A stretch of 64,000 bases of DNA from Trichobilharzia szidati (Eukaryota; Platyhelminthes; Trematoda; Strigeidida; Schistosomatidae), in the NCBI GenBank assembly GCA_944472155.2, contig OX235273.1, positions 31,221,204-31,285,203 of the forward strand, written 5' to 3'. The first letter of the stretch is position 1, and every line of letters begins with the position of its first letter. The notes beneath the pieces were generated by a model. The model did no database searches, was not told the origin of the DNA, and saw only the letters and a program-made list of their open reading frames with translations. Shown one piece after another: positions 47,831 through 59,665 of this stretch. Made by a program: the position numbers and the translations under genes.

Positions 47831-49020
47831 CCAAATTGCAACTCTACGCATCATCATCGAACAAAGCATGGAATGGCAATCAAACCTCCACCTCAACTTC
47901 ATAGACTTTGAGAAGGCCTTCGACAGCGTTGACCGCGAAGTAATTTGGAATCTATTCAAGTACTACGCCGTACCCCAAATATTCATCAACCTTATTCACA
48001 GCTGTACGACAACGGCACACTTCAAGTGATCCACAACGGAAAACTCAGTGAGGCTTTTGGAGTAAACACAGGAGTCAGACAAGGGTGCTTATTATCACCA
48101 CTGATATTCCTAACTGTGGTGGACTGGATTATGCGTCAGACAGTGGGAAACGAGAAGACAGGGATATCCCGGACCGACGTGAAGAATCTAGAAGACCTGG
48201 ATTTCGCGCGTGGATGATTTATGTTTGATGTCACACAAAATCGAAGACTTCCAAGCGAAAGCCGACAAACTGATCGGAGAAGCAGCCAGAGAAGACAGGA
48301 CTCCAGGTGAACATAGAAAAGACGGAGGTTATGAAAATAACCAACCAACAACAACAGCAGCCACATCCAGCGTCAATCACCATCAACGAGAGGGATTAGA
48401 AAGAGATTACTTCATTCACTTATCTAGGGAACATTGTCTCAACTACAGGAGGAACCGACATGGATGTCAAATCGGGAATCGAGAAGGCGAGAAACACATT
48501 CACCAACCTGAAACCAATCTGGAAATCTTCGTCACTCAACTCAGCATCAACTACAAAATTCGGATTTTCAATACAAACGTCAAGTCAGTTCTTCTATACA
48601 GATCAGAAACTTGGCGGGTGACAAAGAATATTCCCAACAGCCTGTTGCAGACTTTTATCAGCAACTGTCTTCGCTCTATACTCAAGATCAGATGGCCGGA
48701 AAGAATCACCAACAAGAAACTATGGGAACAATGAAAACAAGAACCAATTGCCTAACAAATATGCAAGAGAAAGTGGAGATGGATTGGACACTCGCTGAGA
48801 AGGCCGCTGGGTGACATCGCGCGTCAGGCCTTCGAGTGGAACCCGAAAGGGAAGCGACGAGTAGTGGGACGTCCAAGGGTGACATGGAGGAGATCGTGTG
48901 AAGAGGAGTTGAAACAGTATGGACTAACATGGATGCGAGTGAAAAGTACAGAAGCAAATGGAGATGTGTGGTTGAAGCCCTATGTTCCACTAGGAACCCA
49001 AAGGAACAATAATAATAATA
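47831..49020 (+). mobile_element. 5'-truncated RTE-clade LINE
   Basis: About 1.19 kb, closely similar to the 3' third of the RTE at 59,370-62,862. Translation gives QIATLRIIIEQSMEWQSNL, IDFEKAFDSVDREVIW (motif A, Asp retained), GVRQGCLLSPL (~48,070), then DFA at ~48,200 followed by four extra bases that shift the frame at the YADD-type box (DDLCLM continues in another frame). Further frame changes follow. It ends with tatgttccactaggaaccca and an (aat)n tail, directly joined to the second target copy. Long target duplications fit the known behaviour of RTE elements. Confidence 0.9.
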
Positions 49021-49138
49021 TAATTATGAGTTAGTAAGCGTCCTCAGCGTTGAAATATCCATATAAAGCTAATAGAATCAGTGCACCAAATCACGTGCGA
49101 AAATATTGCTACATTAACAGCAACCTTATATTTACTCC
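49021..49138. repeat. Target-site duplication, right copy (118 bp)
   Basis: Second copy of 47,683-47,801, joined directly to the RTE tail. Differences include gtaagcgtcc for gtgagcatcc and one missing base near gcgttgaaat. Confidence 0.85.
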
Positions 49139-52100
49139 ATTTCTTCAAAAAAGAAACCAAATTTGATACCTAGAAACTGTGTTTTTGGAATGAATAGTGA
49201 ATACCACTTCCGTTTCTGGGTTTCAACTTAAGACACCTTTTTAGCTGGTTGATTCTGAGGAATCCTAATGAAGGACATTTTGCTGGGCAATACCCACTTA
49301 TTCTGTATGGTCGCCTATCTGATGTAAGTTAGGTATTATGCCTTTCTTTCCAACATCTGTATATATATTTCTTTGCATTTCCAAAGTCACTCTGTTTAAG
49401 AGAAGTCTAAGGAAACATGAGAGTCTTTTGTAATTACGATAGGCAACATATTTCAAATGATATAACTTATGATTGCGTTTCACTCTGTCATATTTCCAAG
49501 AAACAATGAATCGTAAATGAAGTCAACTAAATCAGAATTTCATCAGGGAACGTGCATTATCGCTCTAAATACAAACTGATTACAGAAAATATTTGAATTG
49601 CAAGTGAATTATTTATACTTAACCATACAAATATTACAGACTTACGCAGATGAATGAGTAGTGTTTTCATGAAACACAATGTACTGTCACCGCCGTTATA
49701 AATAACCTCCACGAATATGTATCATTTCAGCGTACGTTTATGATAGCAGGTTGAGCCAATCTCGGTAATGCTACAAAATCCAACATTGTTGAAATGAAAT
49801 ATTTATTTTCATGGAATCAAATACGCATTATGTGATATACTGAATTTTATGTTTACACTCACCTCACTTCAGTAAGTCAATAATGAATTACCGGTTTATT
49901 CACACAATGATGCTTCAGATGTCCACCAGATATAAATCAATATCACGAGGAGATTAGTCTATCATTATAATGGCTATTTAAAAACGTGACATTTTCTGTC
50001 TGAATGACTGATTCGATCATGGAAACGCCCTTCAACTACCAAGGTTTGTTTCAGAAACTTGTATAAAACGTGTTAAGCTTCAGTGTTCAGAAGGCGTATT
50101 TAAGATAACTGAATCAGTAGCTCAGCACACAACGTTTTCCTGTACTCACCAGTTTACGCTTATCATGTGCCATCTAAAAATAAAATAAAGACACCCCATT
50201 CTCACTCTTGATAGCCACAACGAAAAGAGAGATACCAAAGAAAATGTCAAATGAATTTCACAGCATCACTTCCTGTGGCTATACTGTAAAGAAGACTGGA
50301 AAAACCAATTCACATATAAGTCATAATATAATGCATTTACCATACTTCCACACTGACTGCATTGTAGACTTGACAAGAAAGTTGAAATACGTACAAGACA
50401 CGAGGTGATTTTTATCGAAGGATTCATTTGCTTTGTTGATTACTAGATCACGCTACCCTAAGAACACTAGCTTTAGGTTCACGAGGTCGCAAATTCAATT
50501 TATCGCCTCCAAATGTAATCACCGGTCGGCCATCTGAATTTTAGAACTATGTAAAAATATCTGAGTGTGTCACGTTTGTGTAGATCAGAAGTAGATTTAG
50601 CAGTGTATACTGTGCTGAGGTTTGTCAATTGAGTGGGATGTCAATCACCTTACAGTACTCACTAAACAGTTGGCTTATTACTCTCCAAAAAATGAACATA
50701 CCTGAAATTCCGTTTTTCTCATAGCAAACTGTCATAAGAAGTGAGAGGTATTTTGATGTTGAGAGGAATCGGTCTTTCAATTTTATGCTCATTCTATTTC
50801 TGAATCAGATAATTTCATCGGATTATCCTTCTATTGTTCTTCTTATGAGCAGTCCCATAAACACTGTATAATTCCCGACTGATTCCTGAATTCATCATTA
50901 GATCAAAACAGTACAGGATGTTCAGATTATTTCTCAAACACTCCAGTGGTAAGCAGAAAAAAGCCATAGGTGACTGCAGTCACATCACATTGATTGAAGG
51001 ACTAAGTAGGTTGAAATCAGATGTGAATACGAAAATTGGCTGGTGAAAAATACATCATTTAAACTGGTTAACGTAGAGAAAGTGTTTGAAATGTGGCGTG
51101 AAAATGGGATGTACGGCAATTTGTAGACTGTAACGTGTTACTGAAATCTCTGCGTTCTGTAACAGCACAAGCTTCTAAAGAGTTGATGGGCGAGATTAAA
51201 CTGTCTGAAACACATTCCTGATAATATATTTAAAGCAAATGATTCACTTCATATTCAAATTTTATTCAATAGAATTCTAAATTCGCCTTTCTTTGTGTCA
51301 CATTCAGCAACACGGAAATAAACACATAACCGTTCCGAAACTTATTTCTGTGACTCTGATGATCACGTGAATTAAATGAGATAATATTAGTATCACGTAT
51401 CACATATAGAAAGGAAATTTCTTACTGATGTAAAATATTTAATTCTTTAAAGGCTTGATAAAAATCTCTTGCTGCTCAATTCAGAGTGGGCTGGAATAAT
51501 TATAAAGCTTGTGTTATTGGTGGTGAAACACTGGGTGATTCTAGGAGTGGTGGGAAGACGCAAGCTAATATTTTTGGAGGTGATAAGTTCATTGATTTCT
51601 CAATATCCGCTGGCGTTATAGCAGTGGATTATCTCCGACATAATTTATTAATAAATCATCCAAGTAGCTAACCAGAATTAGCGTGGGATTTTCTTAGCTG
51701 AGTGAAACGTCACAACACTGAAGAGCACAGTCCAAAATTAGTTAAGCAACTTACAGTGTTTAGATTTGGCTATTAAGAACTACTGGCTGATTTGGTTGCT
51801 GTCTAACGCTGAATTTCAATTAATTAGTAGTAAATAGCACAATACAATAAATTCATAAAATCTAAATCAGATTCTCCTACATGAATTGCATCCTGAAACA
51901 GACTGATTTATGATACTCAGTCGGCTAAGCCTTTCATAAAATTCGCGTTCAACCGAATGTGAAAGTAAAACATTCTAAACGAAATCAGCTGGCCTACGAA
52001 ACGTTCATATAAAGGCATATTTAAGAATTTCTAATGGGAGTAGTCTAACTGTAACTAACAGTTATTTGGAATTTTCCTCACATTTAAGGCGTTGAACCTG

Positions 52101-52887
52101 ACTCATCAATTCATAAAATTTTTTCAAAATACCTTTGTTCTCCAGGTACCATTGCAAGTGGGTTTCAAATAATCTAATTTTAGTACTTCTAGTTATTGTT
52201 GTTCACGACAACAACTGTCTTGAAAATTAGCATACTGAATAACATAAACTGAATTAAAATAATAACGGCGTTTTGAAAAACATCTAAGGGAACTTTTTCC
52301 AAACGTTCCGTTGTGTAGGTTAGAGCCTCTTCAGCATAATTACTGGGATTTTATTAACTACCAAAAAATATTAAAAGTCAATCTGAACGAAGAATATTCT
52401 TTTCAATAATTTCTCTTCAGGTTCTTACAATTATAAAATATAATATTTGTTGTCGTTACAATAAGGCCAGTTATGTGGCAGATACATCTTGAACGTAGAA
52501 TAACAGATTAGTAATGGGGTGTCAAAATAAATAGTCGTATTTGTATGACAAACGTGCTAGGCTGAATTCGATTACAAAATAATGTAAAACGGGAGACAAT
52601 GGTGATTAATCATAATAGATTTGTAGAGTGGGGGTAGGAAAATTGACAAGTCAGTTCAAGGTTATAAAAGGTGTCAGGTGAGTGGCTAGTACAAAGTGGT
52701 CTGTGTTAAACAGAAGATAGTAAGACTGCAATGGGAGGTTCATAATGAGATAACGAATATGTGAAATGAAACAGGTGGAGGTATACATTGAGAAAAGAGA
52801 TAATATCACTAATAATAAGTCCGGATAGTATAAACGAGAAAAAAAATTCGATAGTATTGAGAGAATTTTTGCATGAAGGGCATAAAT
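49139..52887. other. Anonymous 3.7 kb region, no gene supported
   Basis: AT-rich with short frames only. A 61-codon frame at 51,486-51,671 (GWNNYKACVIGGETLGD...) follows a possible acceptor (caattcag) and is glycine-rich, but has no known motif and no partner exon that I can see. Confidence 0.5.
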
Positions 52888-53765
52888 TATGACGAATAAT
52901 AATAATATTAATAATAATAATTGTAATAATAAGCAAAGGAAAAAAAAGCCAAGAGGGTTAAGGGGAAGGAGCACTCTTGGTGAGAAGAAGAATCATCAAT
53001 CCAAGTTTGGCCACGGTAGGAACAGCGTCTGGACGTGTTCTTTTTGGATACAAAGTTCCGGTTTAGTCGATCTTATTGCAACAGCTTCAGCTATGTGTAG
53101 AAGACGTAAGCGAACTGTACGTGATAACGACTTCGGAATTCGGTATATAACCCTGAAAGCTTTGTTGGAATGATGCTGGTCGTTGGTGTTAAGACAAACA
53201 TGTTTTGCAGCATTACAAGTAATTTTGATAGCTTTATCGGGTCTTCGTTTGACCACCTCTTGTACTTCATCTCTTTCGAGTGACAAATTGATGTAGACAG
53301 ATTTCTTCGGGACTGTTTACATAGTTTTGCAGGGGCTCGTTTCTTTAGAGTATTGGTTAATGACCTTTCACGGCATCCATTCATAGATAAAACATCCTTT
53401 AGAGCCTTTATTTCATGCTCAGTTGTGCTACCATAGCAAATTTTCCATGCTTTATTCAACAGTGTTCTCACTAAGTTAGTTTTCTACTGGATTGGAACAA
53501 AGCTGTTGAAATGCATGTACTGTCTTGTCCAAGAAGACCTTCTAAATATATATCTTTTGATTGTGCCATCAGACATTTTCGCTAGAAAAACGTTTAGGAG
53601 TCTAATGGTATCGTTTTTCTCGTGTTATAATGTGAGAATGAGATTTGGGTGGCATGAGTTGAATTTTACCAACATGTCTCCATCTCTTGATCTGCTTCCA
53701 CAGACAATGAAAATGCCATCAACATATCTTAGGTATATATTAGTGGATGCGTACCACTAGAAATA
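52888..53765 (-). mobile_element. Penelope-like element, 3' fragment
   Basis: Minus-strand reading: IYLRYVDGIFIVC (RT active site, ~53,710-53,735), DGTIKRYIFRRSSWTRQYMH (~53,540-53,600), LVRTLLNKAWKIC (~53,425-53,470), a linker, FRVIYRIPKSLSRTVRLRLL and HIAEAVAIRSTKPELCIQKE, then LFLPWP (~53,010), the usual end of this PLE type. The 3' end runs into an (att)n tract at ~52,890-52,940. It is 5' truncated at the RT active site, and the first Asp pair is changed (YVDG). Frames change at least twice. Confidence 0.85.
52996..53471 (-). pseudogene. PLE ORF remnant: post-RT and nuclease region
   Basis: Two overlapping frames (53,091-53,471 and 52,996-53,286) together carry the region after the RT and the C-terminal nuclease part. 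The frame changes between them near 53,230-53,290. Conserved pieces: LVRTLLNKAWKIC, HIAEAVAI, PELC, LPWP. Confidence 0.8.
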
Positions 53766-53774
53766 ATAATAATA

Positions 53775-53880
53775 AAGTCTCAAACTGGGACGAAACAGCT
53801 ATCCAGTACTTCGAGGCTTTCCAACGGTTCTCTAACTGATGTCAACTCGTGTTCAAACCTGCAATATCAAATTGTCATTG
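53775..53880 (+). repeat. Fragment of a hammerhead-ribozyme-type repeat
   Basis: gtctcaaactgggacgaaac forms the stem II hairpin (gtctc with gggac, one wobble pair) and the 3' GAAA core of a hammerhead. The following atccagtacttcgaggcttt resembles, from memory, the sequence that follows this core in schistosome hammerhead repeats. The 5' core (CTGATGA) is absent, replaced by (aat)n, so it could not self-cleave as it stands. Confidence 0.5.
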
Positions 53881-54011
53881 GTTCATGTTTGTTTGAATGT
53901 GTATATGTATGATGTTTCCTTTGTGGAAAACACATCAGTTCATATGTGAAGAACACGACGATAATTTACAGGGGTCACAACATAGAACTGAGTAAGTTTT
54001 TCTTTTCCTCG

Positions 54012-54235
54012 TCGGTCTCCCTTCATAGAATCTGCCATATAGGTGATAAGTCTATCCGTTCTCTTCCATGCACATGGTTCGGAGTTCGATCCCCCGCCAA
54101 CGCACACCCGATATCTATGGTCGGCCTGCAAAATTTGGGCTACCGATATCCATGCCAAAAATGCCATACTTGTACTGAAAATACAATGTGGCATCAAGCT
54201 GTAATCAAAAATTAAAAAATTAAAAAAAATAAATT
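54012..54235 (+). mobile_element. tRNA-derived SINE (non-RTE body), decayed head
   Basis: Shares the cgatatctatggtcggcctg body and catacttgtactgaaaata tail with the SINE at 4,751-4,941. The B box, agttcgatccc, is present; the A-box half is degenerate (ccatataggtgataag). Ends in an A-rich tail at 54,205-54,235. Confidence 0.78.
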
Positions 54236-55514
54236 CCATTTACTGTATTCGATGGGATTAAAATATGCAAGATTTTCAGAGGTCAGTCTTTCTTTATGTG
54301 AATGAAAGTGCTTTTCACAGAATTTCAACAGTGTTTAAATAGATGCTGCGCACACCTTCCATAGCATGCATTTCTACAGCTGATGTTTTTTCGAGACTTT
54401 TAACTTGCTCATTTGTGCTGCCCTTCAACTATCTACTCCTTTACCAAATATAGCAAGCCTCAAATTTTGAAAATATTTTCTTGTAAGCAGAGTTGCTTTG
54501 TGTCATTCATGGAAATATATCTTTGACACTAACCAAAGCTTTCTCTACAGAATCAAAGGACTTGAAATAGACGGAACACCTTGAACCGTCTGTTTTACAA
54601 ACCACTTCGCTCTGCCTATCGAGCACTACTGGTTGATGTGAGTGACATCCAACTACTCATTTATCAATCAGTAGTAAGGATCAGAATTGAATAAAATAAC
54701 TAGTTACTTGTCAAGCGACTTTAACCAAGTTTTACAAATGAACCACACAACACTCCTTTTGTCTCACAAAATATCATTCACGAATTGATTCTGATCATGT
54801 GAATAAAAATATTAATGGCGCATTCTGCTCGACACGTTTTTTCAGTGTTACTGGAACACGGAATTGCCTAAACACGGATTGCCTAAATAATAAGAAATCG
54901 ATTCATAGTATATAATTGCGTAAACTGACATCAAATCCCTCCATGACTCTTTCCCTCACATGAAAGTGGTATTTACTGTACATGGGAAAACGAACAAACT
55001 AAGACTAAAATGCTCGTCATGCTTAGCATTTGTATACTTTGATTCTATTCCTGTAAAATATTGAGTTACAAATAGGAGACTCGTTTAGACTTTCCACCAA
55101 TAATTTTAAGCTTATTTCTCGTGTTACTTCGAATGGCTCAGTAAAGTATATCATAAATGCCCAGAGCAACTCCTCTAACCTTTGTGATATTCAAGGCTGC
55201 CTATCACTTTAATTGTTCGGTCAGTCCTGTTTCATTATCAATGTTTCCATTAGAAATCCATCCGAAAATACAATTAAGTGAGTTCATTTTTTCGATTTAT
55301 TCAGAAGAAAATAGTATCTAATTATTTCTATGCAGTCAGAAATCAAGATAGAATTTCGCTCTATTCTGTACATACACAATTATTTATTGTGAACTTATTT
55401 CGACCAATGAAATATAACGCAAACTAAGAAAATGAGGTGTAATTTATCTGAAACGTGTAGTGTATTCGCGCAACGCATTTCATACAAACTGATCACACAC
55501 GAACTTGTCATTTA
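54236..55514. other. Anonymous region, no gene supported
   Basis: AT-rich, without recognisable features on either strand. Confidence 0.5.
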
Positions 55515-55688
55515 CCATTATGGGTAAAATTTATTTTGAACAAGTCTCACAGTGCAATACAGTAATATTTCAGTAATATATATTGGATTGATATGATTAT
55601 GAGCAATAAATGGTGCTCGAAACGTCATCATTAAATATTACAGTATAACACTTTGAGACTTTATCAAAATAAATTTTACTCATAATGG
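55515..55688. repeat. Palindromic element with PLE-tail core
   Basis: Two ~56-base imperfect inverted arms, 55,515-55,570 and 55,633-55,688, enclose a ~62-base centre. The centre and inner arm resemble the PLE 3' tail at ~39,072-39,145 (ttgatatgatt, then aataaat, then ctcgaaacg, then attac(t/a)gtataacac). The centre has a gagca/tgctc hairpin followed directly by gaaac, as in hammerhead stem II plus core, with a degenerate 5' core. Either a PLE terminal piece or a small non-autonomous derivative. Confidence 0.6.
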
Positions 55689-57702
55689 AGTTATAATCTA
55701 CCACAGTGCACAAACTTGTCATTTACTTTTACACAGATCAGCACAGAGCATCAATAAATACAATATAAGTTTAATTGTCAAAAGTTCAAGGTAATGCCCC
55801 AGAGGTAGGAAAATCACGTAAAAACATTGAATAAGAAGAAGAAAGAAAGGGTGACAATGTTTCTAAGTAACTTAAGCCCTCGTTCTACAGCTGGATTACC
55901 AAAGCATTTTCAGAGGAATGACCAGAAGTAGTTTATTTGTTTATCAACCTTATATATCTGAGTGTATTTCCAATAGTGCATATATCCCTGTATGTGGAGT
56001 GTTCAGCTGAAGAGTTCTGCGAAAGATTTGATTAATTAACAAAATCCTGCTTTATTAACCTTTGTTGCTTGTCTTAAATGACTAGTGATTCTTTTAACAC
56101 AAAATAGATTTAAGCCCTTTTGTAGCTAAGGTTTCAATGAATTCACGTGTGTGACTCAAACTTGTTTCAGAGATATGTTTAAGCCATTACAGAAATTAAC
56201 CAAAGATGTGCATGGCCACAGATTATGTTGGGCATCTTTTTTCAGGATTAATTAGGGTAAGTACCAAGACAATATCAAACCTATATGGCACCCCAACACA
56301 TCAATAGTTTTCGCTAATACCTCATGATTCATTCACTTTGTAATATCCTCATCTAACACTAACTCAGAATAGCATGGGCATATTTAGCCTTTCCTAGTGT
56401 TTATTGCTTTCAAATTTATTCCTTGTCGATTTTGCTTTTCAGTTCGACTTTGCACTACTTAGGACTACTAAGGAGTGCTAAATTTTTCGAACTTTTTCTC
56501 TAAGTATTATTATTCTGCTTTCTATATAGTAGTTATCCCCTTATTTCAAACGGTATTTGCTGCATATGGTTTACCTTAATTCCCCTCTCTCTTCGACATG
56601 GTTTATTTAGATCCGTTTATTCTCTAACTGGCCTTCGTGAGACATAAATCTGACCGCCTTTGGCAGAGATTTGCCTATTGACGAATATTGACTGTGCATT
56701 TGAAGGCATATATATTTATATATACCCCACAAAATTTGCAGTTTGTTCATTATATTTCATTATGTTAAGTAAAGTGTAGTACCGTACTTCAGATAAATCC
56801 TGTGGTTTCGATTTTACCCGTAACTCAAACGGTTAGTTAATTAATCGCTCACAATTATCGATTCGGATCTCTAAAAAGATAGCTACACCCAACTTAATTT
56901 CATCTGAGTACAATTTTAGCTCACCTTAAAAGTTATCCGTGAAACCACATACACTTGTAAAATAATCCGACACCGAAGTGATAACGGGACTTGTTTGACT
57001 GAGAGTCAAGTCATCATTTTGTGTGAGACTGGAAAGCAGTTCCTCATAACTCAAAATGACAGCATTAAACCATGTGTAAGAGGAAAGTGTACTGTTATTT
57101 TCCATCATCAAACTGTTGATAATTCCAATCCTTCTGTTATGATATCCCTTATCTATGGATGGAATAATGTAGGAACTTGCAAGTGTTCGATGTAAACGAA
57201 GACCATACTGTTCTCTATTACAAACAACAGGTTTACATAAATTTGTGTTTGTGACTATTATGGTGATCAGTAACTTACACTTGTGTTAGCAGACAAATCG
57301 AAAGATAATTGACAGAAATGTTCAGTAAGGTAGGCCTTCAGAATCTGCATATTTATGGTAAGTGGTGTTGTGGTGGTGTGATACAGACAGTGTGTGCCAA
57401 CAGATTATGATTCTCACATTTTTCCACAGTTCAATACACTATTAGCAACATAATACGCTTTATATCGATTTGAAAATTCTGTTTGTTGCTGGAGTCAGAA
57501 TATTATTCTCACAGTTCAATATTGCGTCAGCAACAGAATATTAGATACACATATTTGGACATTATATTTGCTGTTGAGGATAGATTACATTTCACGCAAC
57601 TCAGTACTGCGTTGGCGACAGAAAACCATGCAAATGTGAACATTATATTACATGTCGTTCAATGTAAACCAAAATCAGGTGCTCAGTGATTGGTTAAAGC
57701 AC

Positions 57703-57704
<2 letters not shown>
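55689..57704. other. Anonymous region, possible old repeat at ~56,600-56,980
   Basis: No gene supported. gactgtgcatttgaaggcat near 56,687 and cttgtaaaataatc near 56,954 match, in the same order, gtggttgtgcatttgacggc near 30,077 and cttgcaaaataatc near 30,270. Confidence 0.45.
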
Positions 57705-57733
<29 letters not shown>

Positions 57734-57735
57734 AA
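57705..57735. repeat. (TA)n microsatellite
   Basis: Pure alternating TA run of about 13 units. Confidence 0.9.
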
Positions 57736-59356
57736 CAGAGGTTTAATTAATTAAAAATATAGCTTCGTTTCCAGGTCTTGCCCTCTGTTGTTACAGTGTG
57801 ATAGATTGAATCCAATCAGACAGAGAACCTGTTACCGTGAGGTGTAAGCAAAAAGACATGATAGTGAATGTTTGAGCAATATGAGTTAACAAGCAATGAA
57901 TTAGAAATGAGTAAAACAAGGGTAACCTGGATTCAATGTTAAGTCTGATGTGTCTGACTTGTGGTGGAAACCCATAAGATGTCAATCTTTTGGATGAACT
58001 TTGTGTGAATTAGCATTACACAATGACTATCTGATTAGATAATGTTCTTGCATTTTCTTATCATTGCTATTATGATCACCCTGTTTGTCATACTTTTGAG
58101 TGATAACTTCAACAAACACAAAGGTACTTTATGTCTGTGCTGAATTAGAAATTACACAAAGAACGTATCTGCCTAAACAGTTTACCCTAAATATCAAGGA
58201 AATATTAAAATTTAAGTTTATGCCTTTCATCATCATGAAAAGAGGAAGAAATGGACACTGTAGCGGAACCAAATACGTTTACGGCTCAGGCTGTGAACCA
58301 CATCTCCACAGCTTAGTTTAATGAGAACTCGCTGAAAACAATCAGATTGTACTATAATAAACAAAGCGATGCACATATCGATTGAGAGCTGATAAACTGA
58401 CAGCAGTCACAGAACCCCTCAAGTCTACAGATGGTTAGTTGCAGTTTGCTACTCTCAACAGATCACACACACATCACACCATTAGAGATGGAAAACGTGA
58501 TGTTACTTGTTTCAGGACGAACACGTTACACCTCAGTCAATTAGGTAAAATCAAATGATCCGTGATGTTCAACTTCATTAGGTTTATGATCTACATTCAC
58601 CACCAGGCAATTTTATCCTTACCATGATTACCCATTTTCACGCTCAATTTTAACTAACGTTCTTGAACAGCACTTCCACTTAGAGCTCGCTGATGTCCTT
58701 CTTGTAGTCAATTGTCAGTCAAAAGTTATAATTTATCATAATTCATAAACGAGCATTCCGAAATCCATTGTAACACATAAGTGGGTAAAAAGTTCATTTA
58801 TGTTAACTACTCTTCAGTTTCGTATAGTTATTACTGAAGAGAGTCTATCTACAGTGCTATATTCTGATAAATTCCGAGGGTTACTGATTATTACCAGGAA
58901 GTCTATTGTGTGTATATGCTAAACAGCAATGTGTGAATAATGACGAATAACTTTATAATAACAATTTTATTTAGGGTAATCATTATTATTTTGTTCCGAC
59001 TCATAGGTAAGATAGGCACAAATATTTATGTTTGGTCTATGTGAAACAAATTTATGTAGGCCTTATTACTGAAGATATCAAGAAAGTTAAACTGGCTCGA
59101 ATTCCATGGTAGTAAGGTAGTCAATATAAAATATTTCCCTCAACCTTATCAAAGGTAAATGCTTTGTTTGTCTGAAGGGAATGCAAGAGGAATCGCTTTT
59201 GGCCGCCAACGTCATCCCACCTAGGACAGATAGTCAAATGAAGTCTGTACTAATACTGTATAACTGGAATAATAATGTGCTATAGAATTTTAGCTACTGG
59301 CTGTATGGCGGAGGATGTTGAATTCGGGTAGGATCAGAAGAGCAAGGTTAATATTC
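57736..59356. other. Anonymous region, no gene supported
   Basis: A 73-codon frame at 58,100-58,321 (ends HCSGTKYVYGSGCEPHLHS) has mixed composition but no known motif. Nothing else noted. Confidence 0.45.
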
Positions 59357-59369
59357 ATTAAGAAGACAT
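59357..59369. repeat. RTE target-site duplication, left
   Basis: attaagaagacat, repeated at 62,863-62,875. aggtt precedes both copies, separated by seven extra bases on this side. Confidence 0.75.
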
Positions 59370-59665
59370 TATTATTACTATTGTTCCATTGGGTTCCTAG
59401 TGGAACATAGGGCTTCAACTGCACCCCTCCACTTGCTTCTGTCTTCTGCTGTACTTTTCACTTGCATCCATTTTAGTCCATACTGTTTCAACTCTTCTAC
59501 ACACGATCTCCTCCATGTCACCCTTGGACGTCCCACTACTCGTCGCTTCCCTTTCGGGTTCCACTCGAAGACCTGACGCGCGATGTCACCCAGTGGCCTT
59601 CTCAGCGATTGTCCAATCCATCTCCACTTTCTCTTGCATATTTGTTAGGCAATTGGTTCTTGTTT

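Noticed and set aside
51486..51671. Glycine-rich 61-codon frame possibly preceded by a splice acceptor
   Set aside because: GTG start, no domain, no companion exon or donor that I could place.
52888..52940. (aat)n tract as an independent microsatellite
   Set aside because: Best explained as the simple-repeat 3' end of the minus-strand PLE.
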